NCBI GenBank assembly: GCA_035286785.1
Contig: DATECS010000083.1
Location: 1 to 26,684 of the forward strand
DNA from: UBA11386 sp035286785
GTDB taxonomy: Bacteria > Planctomycetota > Planctomycetia > Pirellulales > Thermoguttaceae
Direction: 5' to 3'
Length of the DNA: 26,684 nucleotides
The position numbers and the translations under genes are program-made. Every line of letters starts with the position of its first letter. Position 1 is the first letter of the stretch. The notes below the pieces were generated by a model, which was not told the origin of the DNA, ran no database searches, and worked only from the letters and a program-made list of their open reading frames with translations. This document shows positions 7,971-15,322 of the stretch, piece by piece.

Positions 7971-8528
7971 ATGAAAGACACCGTCGCTTTACTTGCTTCC
8001 AGCATGGGCCTAGTGGACTTTCGGACAGGTCCACAGACTCTGCGTGATGCTCGCGGTTGGCGAAGTGGGGAGATCCATCTTACGCACGCATGGCACGCTT
8101 ACATTTTGCCGTCCTTCCATGACCATGCAGTTATCGCGGTTGCGCGCACAAGTGAGACGGAGTTCCACGGCCATAAGTTTCCAGCTTTCTTTCGCGCAGG
8201 AATTGCAATCGTCTCACTTGGTCAAGTCACTATAACCAATATCGAATTCGACCCATTGCCTGACGCATTTTCATCTCTCACATTGTTCGCGGCAGACAAG
8301 AGCGCCTGGCTGGATGGCATTGGTTATGAGTTGCACGTCGATTCATCCACCTGTCACGCAACACTGCAATTTTCCAATCCAAGCGTTAGCGAACTTCGAT
8401 CCATCGAAACATCGTTCTGTCAGATTGGCGACACGATTGCCAAACAGTCTAATGATCCAACCGTGGCAGACTATCTCAAGATGTGGAAGTCCTATATCGC
8501 CGACAGAGAGCCCATGAGGCCGTCATAA
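7971..8528 (+). CDS. Hypothetical protein, 185 residues
   Basis: I do not recognise this protein. It starts at the ATG at 7971 (MKDTVALLASSMG) and ends at 8528. The reading frame is open far upstream, but that part is antisense to pyruvate kinase. The sequence has the balanced composition of a soluble folded protein: alternating hydrophobic strands (YILPSFHDHAVIAVA, GIAIVSLGQVTITNIEF), then a helical C-terminus (VADYLKMWKSYIADRE). No signal peptide or membrane segment is evident. Only a weak AGG lies upstream of the ATG. Its base composition is AT-richer than the neighbouring genes, which suggests recent acquisition. It stands alone between pyk (opposite strand) and the SDR gene, about 100 bases away. 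Function unknown; moderate confidence that it is expressed. Confidence 0.5.
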   Translation: MKDTVALLASSMGLVDFRTGPQTLRDARGWRSGEIHLTHAWHAYILPSFHDHAVIAVARTSETEFHGHKFPAFFRAGIAIVSLGQVTITNIEFDPLPDAFSSLTLFAADKSAWLDGIGYELHVDSSTCHATLQFSNPSVSELRSIETSFCQIGDTIAKQSNDPTVADYLKMWKSYIADREPMRPS

Positions 8529-8624
8529 ACGTCGATCTGTAACCGAATGGCGTATTACACTCTCCATGTATGACGAGTCCGTCCGTAACTCGCGTCCTAG
8601 CCTACCCAGGTAGAAGACAAAAAG

Positions 8625-9377
8625 ATGAATATGCCTATCAATAAAGTCGCCCTGATCACCGGGGCCGGCAAGCGGCGAGTCGGCAATTGCATTGCTCGGC
8701 GGTTGGCCCAGCGGGGATATTCCGTTGCGGTTCACTACAACTGTTCAGAGGTGGACGCCCGGGAGACCGTCAAGGAACTGGCCGCGCTCGGCACGAGAGC
8801 CGTCGCCTATCAGGCCGATCTAGCCCTGGAGGGGCAAGTCCAGCGGTTGGTGGACGACGTGCTCGGAAAGTTCGGCCGGATCGACGTGCTGGTGACCGCC
8901 GCGGCGGTGTGGGAGCGGAAGCGGCTCGAAGACGTGACGGCCGACGACGTGCGGCGACATTTCGAGATCAACACGCTGGGCACGTTTCTTTGCTGCCAGA
9001 AAGTAGGGCTCGCGATGGTCGGTCAGGCGGAGGGCGGGTCGATCGTCACCATCGGCGATTGGGCCGTCCAGCGGCCGTACGTCGATTACGCGGCCTATTT
9101 CCCGTCGAAGGGGGCCATTCCGACGATGACCCGATCGCTGGCCGTCGAACTGGCGCGGCGGAATCCCAATGTGCGAGTCAATTGCATCCTGCCCGGCCCC
9201 GTGATGCTGCCGGCCGATCTCCCTGGCGCCGAGGGACGCGAGGCGATCGCCGGCACGCTCGTCCGCCGCATGGGCACGCCCGAGCACGTGGCCCACGCGG
9301 TCGAGTTCCTCGTCGAGAACGATTTTGTGACCGGGGTGTGCCTTCCTGTTGACGGCGGGCGAACCATCTCTTCGTAG
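8625..9377 (+). CDS. Short-chain dehydrogenase/reductase, pteridine-reductase (PTR1/FolM)-like
   Basis: A 250-residue cytoplasmic NAD(P)H-dependent reductase with a Rossmann fold. The nucleotide loop is TGAGKRRVG (residues 12-20), in which Lys-Arg replaces the usual SGIG-type loop and favours NADPH. The active site has Tyr158 and Lys162 (YFPSK). The position 13 residues before the Tyr is Asp145 (TIGDWA) instead of the normal catalytic Ser. Asp-Tyr-Lys with this spacing is the pteridine reductase 1 arrangement (Asp181, Tyr194, Lys198 in Leishmania), which points to reduction of pterin or dihydrofolate. The C-terminus has the usual VNCILPGPV and GVCLPVDGG motifs. A second in-frame ATG at 8631 is a possible start. 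It appears to be a single gene; no folate gene is next to it. Confidence 0.85.
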   Translation: MNMPINKVALITGAGKRRVGNCIARRLAQRGYSVAVHYNCSEVDARETVKELAALGTRAVAYQADLALEGQVQRLVDDVLGKFGRIDVLVTAAAVWERKRLEDVTADDVRRHFEINTLGTFLCCQKVGLAMVGQAEGGSIVTIGDWAVQRPYVDYAAYFPSKGAIPTMTRSLAVELARRNPNVRVNCILPGPVMLPADLPGAEGREAIAGTLVRRMGTPEHVAHAVEFLVENDFVTGVCLPVDGGRTISS

Positions 9378-9434
9378 TGGAGCCAACGGATTTTCGAGCT
9401 TCGCTATTCCGAATGCCGTCCACGCCGCCGTCAT

Positions 9435-11348
9435 CTACCAATTCAACTCCGTCGCCTCTTCCCAATGGGCGTAGAGATTGGCCAGGGCCTCTTTCCGCTG
9501 CTCGATGTCCGCCATGATGTCTCGCACGCGAGCCCCGTCGCGGTGCGTCTCGGGCAGGGTTAATAGCCGGTGATATTCTTCGATCTCGGTTTCTCGTTGA
9601 AGAATTTCCTGCTCGATCTCCTCGGTCTTGCGATAGGGAAATTGCCGCTTGCGCGTCTTCGCCGTCAGCTCGGGCGATTTGACGCGAGACTCGGCGGCCG
9701 GTTTGGCGGACGAGGGTGTTTTTGTCGGCGATTCGGCGTCTTCCGCCGCGCGGGCCGCCACGAGCAGTTGATACGTGTCGTAGTTGCCCTCGATGGCGCG
9801 GAACCGGCCGGGCTCGGCCACCAACAGGTGATCGGCCACCTGATTGACCAGATAGCGATCATGGCTGACCAACAAAACCGTGCCCTCGAAACGTTGTATC
9901 GCCGCTTCCAACGCCTCGCGAGCCCAGAGGTCCAAGTGGTTGGTCGGCTCGTCGAGCACCAACAGGTTGGCCTCAACCGCCGCGAGCCGGGCCAACGCCG
10001 CGCGACACCGTTCGCCGCCGCTGAGCCGAGCGACGGGTTGCAACGCCGTGTCGCCGCAAATGCCGAATCGGGCCAACAGGTCGCGACGTTTCGGCTCTTC
10101 CATCAGGCGACCCTCGGGCCGAATGGCGTCCACCACGCTTTGATTCTCGTCAACCGACAAGAGCTGCTGGTCGAAGTAACCCGGCTGAACCCCCTGGCCC
10201 AGGCTGACCTGTCCGGCGTCGGGTTGCAACTCGCCCAGGAGGCACCGCAACATGGTCGTTTTGCCGCAGCCGTTAGGCCCGACCAGGGCCCAGCGTTCAC
10301 CCCGCGTCACATCGATATTGACGTTCTCAAACAACGTCCGATCGAAACGCTTGCCGATTCGCTCGGCCCGAAGGACGATGTCGCCGCTTCGCGACGCCTC
10401 GGCAAACGCCATCGGCGGCGAGGTGATTTCGCGCGGCGGCGGGACGGGCACGATCCGTTCGAGCTTCTTGCGGCGGTCCTCGGCCTGGGCGTGTTTCTGG
10501 CCGTAGGTATTGCGGCGGATGAACTCCTTGGCCTTGGCGATTTCCTCTTGCTGTTTTTCGTAAGTACGCCGCTCGACCAGCAGGCGGTCGGCCTTCTGAC
10601 GTTTGTAGGCCGAGAAGTTTCCGCGATACGACTCGACCGTGCCGCGGAACAATTCGAGCGTTCGATTGGTGATTCTGTCGAGCGAGTAGCGGTCGTGACT
10701 GACCATCAACACGGCCGCGCCGCAATTGACCAGATACTCCTCGAGCCAGGCAGTCGCCTCAAGGTCCAGATGATTCGAGGGCTCGTCCAGCAGCATCACG
10801 TCGGGCCCGGCCAACAGCAGCTTGGCCAACATAAGCCGATTCTGCTCGCCGCCGCTGAGACTGGCGACCGGCTGTTCCAGAGCCGCCTGGGCAAACCCTA
10901 GACCATGGAGCACCCGCTTGATTTTGTAATCGAGATTGTAGCCGTCGCGGTGGTGCAGTTCCTGTTGCAAACGATCGTAACGCGAGGCCAGGCGGTCGTG
11001 CTGCTCGGAGGCGGCGGTCTCGGACATTGCCCGGGCCACGTCGACCGACTCGCGTTCGAGCGCGACGAGCTCGTCCAGCGCGTCGCGGGCCTCATCCCAG
11101 ACAGTGCGTCCCGGCTCAAAGACGGGCTGCTGTTCGAGATAGCCCATCCGCGCCGAGGGATGGAGCGCGATTTGGCCGCCTTCGGAGTCCTCGCGGCCCG
11201 CAATGATCTGGAGGAGCGTTGTTTTTCCACAGCCGTTGGGTCCGACCAGCCCAATGCGTTCCTCCGGCCGCACGTCGAACGTCACGCCGTCCAGGACCGG
11301 CTCGGGCCCGAAATGCTTTCGGATCTGGTTGACACAGAGAAGAATCAT
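9435..11348 (-). CDS. ABC-F family ATPase (Uup/YheS-like, ribosome-associated)
   Basis: A soluble protein of 637 residues with two tandem ABC ATPase domains and no membrane domain, the hallmark of ABC-F factors that act on ribosomes. Domain 1 has Walker A GPNGCGKTT (36-44), signature LSGGEQNRL and Walker B VMLLDEPSNHLDLEA. A charged inter-domain linker with KQKADRLLVERRTYEKQQEEIAKAKEFI follows. Domain 2 repeats GPNGCGKTT, LSGGERCR and LLVLDEPTNHLDLW. The C-terminal ~70 residues form a coiled coil (EEIEQEILQRETEIEEY), as in Uup. The start at 11348 (MILLCVNQIRKHFG) matches the family. The frame stays open to 11465, but those extra 39 codons are translated repeat sequence and are unlikely to be protein. 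The exact ABC-F subtype cannot be assigned. Confidence 0.92.
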   Translation of the reverse strand: MILLCVNQIRKHFGPEPVLDGVTFDVRPEERIGLVGPNGCGKTTLLQIIAGREDSEGGQIALHPSARMGYLEQQPVFEPGRTVWDEARDALDELVALERESVDVARAMSETAASEQHDRLASRYDRLQQELHHRDGYNLDYKIKRVLHGLGFAQAALEQPVASLSGGEQNRLMLAKLLLAGPDVMLLDEPSNHLDLEATAWLEEYLVNCGAAVLMVSHDRYSLDRITNRTLELFRGTVESYRGNFSAYKRQKADRLLVERRTYEKQQEEIAKAKEFIRRNTYGQKHAQAEDRRKKLERIVPVPPPREITSPPMAFAEASRSGDIVLRAERIGKRFDRTLFENVNIDVTRGERWALVGPNGCGKTTMLRCLLGELQPDAGQVSLGQGVQPGYFDQQLLSVDENQSVVDAIRPEGRLMEEPKRRDLLARFGICGDTALQPVARLSGGERCRAALARLAAVEANLLVLDEPTNHLDLWAREALEAAIQRFEGTVLLVSHDRYLVNQVADHLLVAEPGRFRAIEGNYDTYQLLVAARAAEDAESPTKTPSSAKPAAESRVKSPELTAKTRKRQFPYRKTEEIEQEILQRETEIEEYHRLLTLPETHRDGARVRDIMADIEQRKEALANLYAHWEEATELNW

Positions 11349-11375
11349 GGTTCCAACCGAGTGAAACGTCCGTGC

Positions 11376-11457
11376 GGAAAAGGAGACTGGCTCCGTCGCC
11401 CCAAACAATTCCTCACTACCGATAGACTTCAAGGCGACGGTGCCTGTCCCCTTTTCC
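11376..11457. repeat. Head-to-head repeat pair upstream of the ABC-F gene
   Basis: The 25-base unit at 11376-11400 and its inverted partner at 11433-11457 match at 22 of 25 positions. The shared core is GGAAAAGG-GAC-GGC-CCGTCGCC. The two copies differ at three positions, two of which are T/A swaps (ACTGGCTCCG in one, ACAGGCACCG in the other). The pair lies 28 bases upstream of the ABC-F start codon and could form a hairpin in its leader. Confidence 0.7.
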
Positions 11458-11470
11458 GACACCACGCCGG

Positions 11471-11556
11471 CGAAAAAAGGGGGACAAGCACCGGGGCAGT
11501 TACGTTATTGGCAATACTGCGTCAATTCTCGCCCCGGAGCCAGTCCCCCTTTTTCC
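11471..11556. repeat. Second head-to-head repeat pair, abutting the oxidoreductase stop codon
   Basis: A unit at 11471-11496 (GAAAAAAGGGGGACAAGCACC) and an inverted partner at 11531-11556 (minus-strand GGAAAAAGGGGGACTGGCTCC) belong to the same family as the pair at 11376-11457. Again one copy has the CTGGCTCC form and the other a CAxGCACC form. The outer tip lies 2 bases from the TAG stop of the oxidoreductase gene, so it may work as its terminator structure. Confidence 0.65.
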
Positions 11557-11558
11557 GC

Positions 11559-12890
11559 CTAATACGCCTTGTATCGTCCCGGCATGGCGACCGCGTGTTC
11601 GTAACTGCCCTCTTTATCAGGCAGCACAGGCGGGGCGGCGTTCCAGGCGAACTCCTTGGGCATTTCGCTGGGCCCGTCGGCGGCCGCCTCGTCCCAGCGG
11701 ACCACGTTGCCCGAGTAGGTCGCCATGCGACCAAGGATCGCCGAAAGGCTGGCCTCCGCGCCGATGGGCCCTTCGAGGTACTTCTTGTCGTTGCGAATCG
11801 CGTCGATCAGATCGACGTGTTCCTGGTCGTAGGATCGGCGACCCTTGGCACGCGACCGGCTGATTCGCTTGCCGTCGGGACCGTAAATCATGTAGCCACG
11901 CTCGTCGGTGCTGACGTAGCCCTGGGCGGTGTGGGTGTGTTCCGAGGCGGTTTGCCAGCAGCCGGGAATGTGGCGGCACTGGCTGAACAGCTTCGTCCCG
12001 TCGGCGTAGGTGAATTCCACGCTGTGATGGTCGTAGATGTGGCCGAAGTCGCCGCGAGGGCCAAACTTGCGGACCTCGCGCCCGCCCATGCCCTGGGCCT
12101 CGACCGGATGGGCGCCGCGGATCCAGTTGGCCACGTCGAGGTTGTGGACGTGCTGCTCGACGATGTGGTCGCCCGAGAGCCAAACGAAATAGTACCAGTT
12201 GCGGATCTGGTATTCCATTTCGGTCTGGTCCGGCGTGCGTGGGCGGCTCCACACGCCGGCGGTGTTGAAGTAGGCCCGGAAAAACTGAATGTCGCCAAAT
12301 TGGCCGTTGCGGATTCGTTCGACGATTTCACGATAATGCTGCTGGTGACGCCGCTGGAAACCAACGCCCACCTTGAGATTCTTCTCTTCGGCCAGTTTGT
12401 TGGACTCAAGCAGCGAGCGATACCCGGGCGCGTCGACGCAACACGGTTTTTCCATGAAGATGTGCTTGCCCGCCTCGACCGCTGCCCGATAGTGATAGGG
12501 TCGAAAACCGGGCGGCGAGGCGAGCAACACGAGATCCACGTCACTGGCGAGAACCTTGCGATAAGCGTCGAGCCCCACGAAAATCCGGTCCGGCTTAACA
12601 TCGACCTGGCCTGGTCGGGCCTGGGACAAAATACGGATTCCCGGGGTGATCATGTCCTCGAAGGCGTCGGCCACGGCGACAAGTTTGATATTTTTGTCGG
12701 CGGCCAGACAGTCGGCCACTGCCCCGCGGCCCCGCTTGCCGCAGCCGATCAGACCAAGCTTGATCATGTCGCTGCCCGAGGCATGGGCCGACCGGGCGAC
12801 GCCCAGATGGGCCCCCAGGGTGGTCGCCGCCACGATGCCGCCGGATCGCTTCAGAAAACTGCGCCGGGACGTGTGGTTAGGTTCGGTCAT
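11559..12890 (-). CDS. TAT-exported Gfo/Idh/MocA-family oxidoreductase
   Basis: A 443-residue NAD(P)-dependent sugar-type dehydrogenase that should be exported folded with its cofactor. The twin-arginine signal SRRSFLKRS (residues 8-16) is followed by a hydrophobic stretch and an AHASG cleavage region. The Rossmann motif GLIGCGKRGRGA lies at 46-57, and the family EKP cofactor motif (MEKP) at 146-149. The middle carries the DHIVEQHVHNLDVANWIRG block with the catalytic-type histidines. Planctomycetes encode many such exported paralogues of unknown substrate, thought to act in polysaccharide breakdown. The substrate cannot be read here. It is transcribed toward the ABC-F gene, separated by about 210 bases of repeats, so they are probably not one operon. 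GGAG lies before the ATG. Confidence 0.93.
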   Translation of the reverse strand: MTEPNHTSRRSFLKRSGGIVAATTLGAHLGVARSAHASGSDMIKLGLIGCGKRGRGAVADCLAADKNIKLVAVADAFEDMITPGIRILSQARPGQVDVKPDRIFVGLDAYRKVLASDVDLVLLASPPGFRPYHYRAAVEAGKHIFMEKPCCVDAPGYRSLLESNKLAEEKNLKVGVGFQRRHQQHYREIVERIRNGQFGDIQFFRAYFNTAGVWSRPRTPDQTEMEYQIRNWYYFVWLSGDHIVEQHVHNLDVANWIRGAHPVEAQGMGGREVRKFGPRGDFGHIYDHHSVEFTYADGTKLFSQCRHIPGCWQTASEHTHTAQGYVSTDERGYMIYGPDGKRISRSRAKGRRSYDQEHVDLIDAIRNDKKYLEGPIGAEASLSAILGRMATYSGNVVRWDEAAADGPSEMPKEFAWNAAPPVLPDKEGSYEHAVAMPGRYKAY

Positions 12891-12992
12891 GGAAGGAGAA
12901 TCTCCGGCGCGTGATTTGGGAAATGGAGATGGTTTCCCCGGCTTCCGCCCTGGGGCTATTAACGTGATGTTTCGTAACGTTCCGTTCTCTGC

Positions 12993-13020
12993 CTACCGAC
13001 TACCAACTACTTCCTACCCG
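12993..13020. repeat. Four-copy 7-base tandem repeat (CTACNNN) overlapping a stop codon
   Basis: CTAC recurs exactly every 7 bases at 12993, 13000, 13007 and 13014. Read on the minus strand this is a GTAG-every-7 tract. The TAG stop codon of the SUMF1 lipoprotein gene (13007-13009) is one of these units, and its last codons are encoded by another. Confidence 0.6.
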
Positions 13021-14191
13021 CTTGTGCCTCCTGGTACTCTCGGAGCATCTCGACTTCCGGTTCGTAGAGTTTCGCTTGCTCGGCGGTGGGGCGTTTCAAC
13101 GGGCGAACGACCCGGAAGCCGACGAACGTTGCGTCCGTATGATACCAGATGCTCTGTGGAATCTGCGGGTCCTGCATGCTCCACTCTTGTTCCGAGCCGC
13201 GCCGGGCGGCGCTTCGCAGGTCCTCGGGATCGTCGTCCCACGAGCCGCCCCGCACGCAACGGGGATAGAGCGACTTGGGTTTGACCAACGGATTGACAAC
13301 CATGCCCGCCGCCTTCTTGTAGGGCATGAACTGATCGAGCACCCATTCGGCCACGTTGCCGTGCATGTCATGCAAGCCCCAGGGATTCGGCTTCTTGCGG
13401 CCCACCTTTTGATATTTCTCATCGGCGTTGTCGTAATACCAGCCGTAGTCGTCCAACTTGTCGGGATCGTCGCCAAACGAATAGGCCGTCTTCGTGCCGG
13501 CCCGGCATGCGTACTCCCACTCGGCCTCGGTCGGCAGTCGATAGTAGCGGCCCGTCTTCGCCGTGAGCCACTTGCAGTACATCTTCGCGGCCAGTTGCGT
13601 CATGCAGATCGCCGGGCAATCCTTGCGGCCCATCCCGAAAGTCATGTCGCTATACGGTTTGCTCGGCCGGGCAACGGCGTCGGCCAGTTTGTCGTAGGGA
13701 TTGGACCGGTACTTGGCTTTGTCCCGTTGAGTCAGGTCCAGCTCCATTCCCCATTGTTCGTATTCTTCCCACGTTACCTCGCATTTGCCCATCCAGAACG
13801 GGTCGATGACCACTTTGCGCCGGGGACCTTCCTCGTCTGAGCGGTCTTCTTCGTCCGCGGGGCTGCCCATCAGAAAGGTGCCGCCGCGGATGGGAACCAT
13901 GTTGAATTTCACGCCCCCCCCGGGAATCTCTTCCGTGTAAGGCTTCATCTGAGCTTGGGTTCGGGCATGTGCGTTCTTCACCGGCCGATGTTGAAGCATC
14001 CAGGTGACGGCCGGTGCCTCCGAAGGATCGTTTTTCTGGTTCGTCGCCGGTTTTTTGGCATCCTCGGCCGCGCGACCCTGGCAACTGGCCAAGAGAAGAA
14101 CGCCAAAAACAACCGCGGCCGACCACCACCCTTGCTCAAGCCGGCACCGTCTCGGTAACGTATGAATATCCATAAGAGCACACATGGACAT
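13007..14191 (-). CDS. SUMF1/FGE-like domain lipoprotein
   Basis: A 394-residue envelope protein. From the ATG at 14191 (GAGG 8 bases upstream) it has a signal peptide ending in the lipobox Leu-Ala-Ser-Cys37, so it should be lipid-anchored. The mature part is a formylglycine-generating-enzyme-like fold: FNMVPIRGGTFLMGSP (near residue 100), EVTWEEYEQW, LPTEAEWEYACRAGT, HGNVAEWV and CVRGGSWDDDPEDLRSAAR. In true FGE, two active-site cysteines lie in the C-terminal GGS...C...RC segment. They are absent here (GGSWDDDPEDLRSAARRG), so sulfatase activation is unlikely and a binding or structural role is more plausible. The frame stays open upstream to 14383, but that part is arginine/proline-rich and overlaps the divergent apbE. 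It is divergent from apbE, with 44 bases between start codons. Confidence 0.88.
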   Translation of the reverse strand: MSMCALMDIHTLPRRCRLEQGWWSAAVVFGVLLLASCQGRAAEDAKKPATNQKNDPSEAPAVTWMLQHRPVKNAHARTQAQMKPYTEEIPGGGVKFNMVPIRGGTFLMGSPADEEDRSDEEGPRRKVVIDPFWMGKCEVTWEEYEQWGMELDLTQRDKAKYRSNPYDKLADAVARPSKPYSDMTFGMGRKDCPAICMTQLAAKMYCKWLTAKTGRYYRLPTEAEWEYACRAGTKTAYSFGDDPDKLDDYGWYYDNADEKYQKVGRKKPNPWGLHDMHGNVAEWVLDQFMPYKKAAGMVVNPLVKPKSLYPRCVRGGSWDDDPEDLRSAARRGSEQEWSMQDPQIPQSIWYHTDATFVGFRVVRPLKRPTAEQAKLYEPEVEMLREYQEAQAGRK

Positions 14192-14235
14192 GGATTGTAC
14201 CTCGAAAGAGTTATAAAGGGAGGGACCAGCCCACG
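14192..14235. promoter_or_regulatory. Compact divergent control region between the SUMF1 and apbE genes
   Basis: Only 44 bases separate the two start codons. An AT core TTATAA (14211-14216) gives a -10-like TATAAA on the plus strand and TATAAC on the minus strand, but no convincing -35 box is spaced correctly for either. GGGAGGG (14218-14224) is the probable Shine-Dalgarno for apbE, and GAGG on the minus strand serves the SUMF1 gene. At least one promoter must overlap the neighbouring coding region. Confidence 0.35.
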
Positions 14236-15255
14236 ATGATTCGGCTGGCACTAATTTGGGGTGTTTTGGCGGGCGCCGCGGTGGCCTCCGACGCGTCAAC
14301 CTTGGCGCGGTTCGAGGCGCACGGCGTGGAAATGGCGGTCCCCATCCGGGTCGTATTATACTCGCCCGACGCCCAAACCGCAAACCGGGCCACCGAGGCC
14401 CTATTGACCGAAGTCCGCCGCCAGAATGGCATTTTTAGCGACTACAACCCGGCGAGCGAGGCCCGGCGGCTGTGCGATCGGGCAGACTACAGCACCCCCC
14501 TTAAGGTGAGTGGCGACCTTTTTCAGGTTCTTCTTGCCGCCCAAGGTCTTTCGGAACAATCCGCGGGGGCTTTCGACGTGACGGTCGGCCCGTTGACGCA
14601 TCTATGGCGCAGGACCATTCGCCGGGGTGTGTTGCCTTCCTCCAAGCGGCTCGACGAGGCACGCAGCCAAGTCGGATATAAACTCGTGAAACTCGATCCA
14701 GAGGGCAAAACGGTCGCCCTGCTCAAACCGGGCATGCGACTCGACTTCGGGGGGATCGCCAAGGGCTATGCCCTCGATCGGGCAATGGACATCCTGCGCC
14801 GGGAAGGCATTACCCGGACGCTGATCCAATTCGGCGGCGATATCCGGCTGGGCGACCCGCCGCCGGGCAAGTCGGGCTGGCGAATCGGTATCGGCGCCTC
14901 GGAGGATCGCTCCGCACCGCTTTATTTCGTCACGCTTCGCAACGTGGCGGTGGCCACTTCCGGCGACGCTTCGCAATTCGTCGAAATCAACGGCCGCCGC
15001 TATTCGCACATCATCCATCCTCAATCGGGCCTCGGCCTGACCGACCGCGACGCCGTCACGGTGATCGCCCCCCGTTCGATCCTTGCCGACGCCCTTTCCA
15101 CGACCGTGAGCGTGCTCGGCCCGACCGAAGGGCTCAAACTGGCCGAACGTCTGCCCGAGACGGCGGTCTTGATCGTCCGAACCTCCGACGGACGCCACCA
15201 GATGTTCGCCTCCGAGCGGATGAAACGCTTGATGGTGCCCGACGCTATGCTATAA
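14236..15255 (+). CDS. apbE: ApbE-like FAD:protein FMN transferase
   Basis: A 339-residue enzyme expected outside the cytoplasm that attaches FMN covalently to a Thr/Ser of target flavoproteins (for example subunits of Nqr or Rnf). The N-terminal hydrophobic stretch (LALIWGVLAGAAVA) is a signal peptide or anchor. Family motifs are IFSDYNPASEARRL, GAFDVTVGPLTHLWR, LDFGGIAKGYALDRA, LIQFGGDIRLG, ATSGDASQF, HIIHPQSG and the Mg2+-binding ADALSTTVSVLG near the end. The length is typical. GGGAGGG stands 11 bases before the ATG. It is divergent from the SUMF1 lipoprotein gene and 67 bases upstream of the nucleotidyltransferase, with which it may be cotranscribed. No flavoprotein substrate gene is next to it. 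Confidence 0.92.
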   Translation: MIRLALIWGVLAGAAVASDASTLARFEAHGVEMAVPIRVVLYSPDAQTANRATEALLTEVRRQNGIFSDYNPASEARRLCDRADYSTPLKVSGDLFQVLLAAQGLSEQSAGAFDVTVGPLTHLWRRTIRRGVLPSSKRLDEARSQVGYKLVKLDPEGKTVALLKPGMRLDFGGIAKGYALDRAMDILRREGITRTLIQFGGDIRLGDPPPGKSGWRIGIGASEDRSAPLYFVTLRNVAVATSGDASQFVEINGRRYSHIIHPQSGLGLTDRDAVTVIAPRSILADALSTTVSVLGPTEGLKLAERLPETAVLIVRTSDGRHQMFASERMKRLMVPDAML

Positions 15256-15322
15256 TCGCCGGTTCCAAGCGGCCCTCTTCTCTTCAGGATCAACTGGCAC
15301 GACTCGGCACGGGAGCGGTGTA

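Noticed and set aside
10905..12914. A long plus-strand open frame antisense to the ABC-F and oxidoreductase genes
   Set aside because: It runs through two well-recognised genes on the other strand and the repeats between them; this is a composition effect of high GC.
14192..14383. An N-terminal extension of the SUMF1 lipoprotein
   Set aside because: The extra 64 residues are Arg/Pro-rich, would bury the lipoprotein signal peptide inside the protein and overlap the divergent apbE gene.
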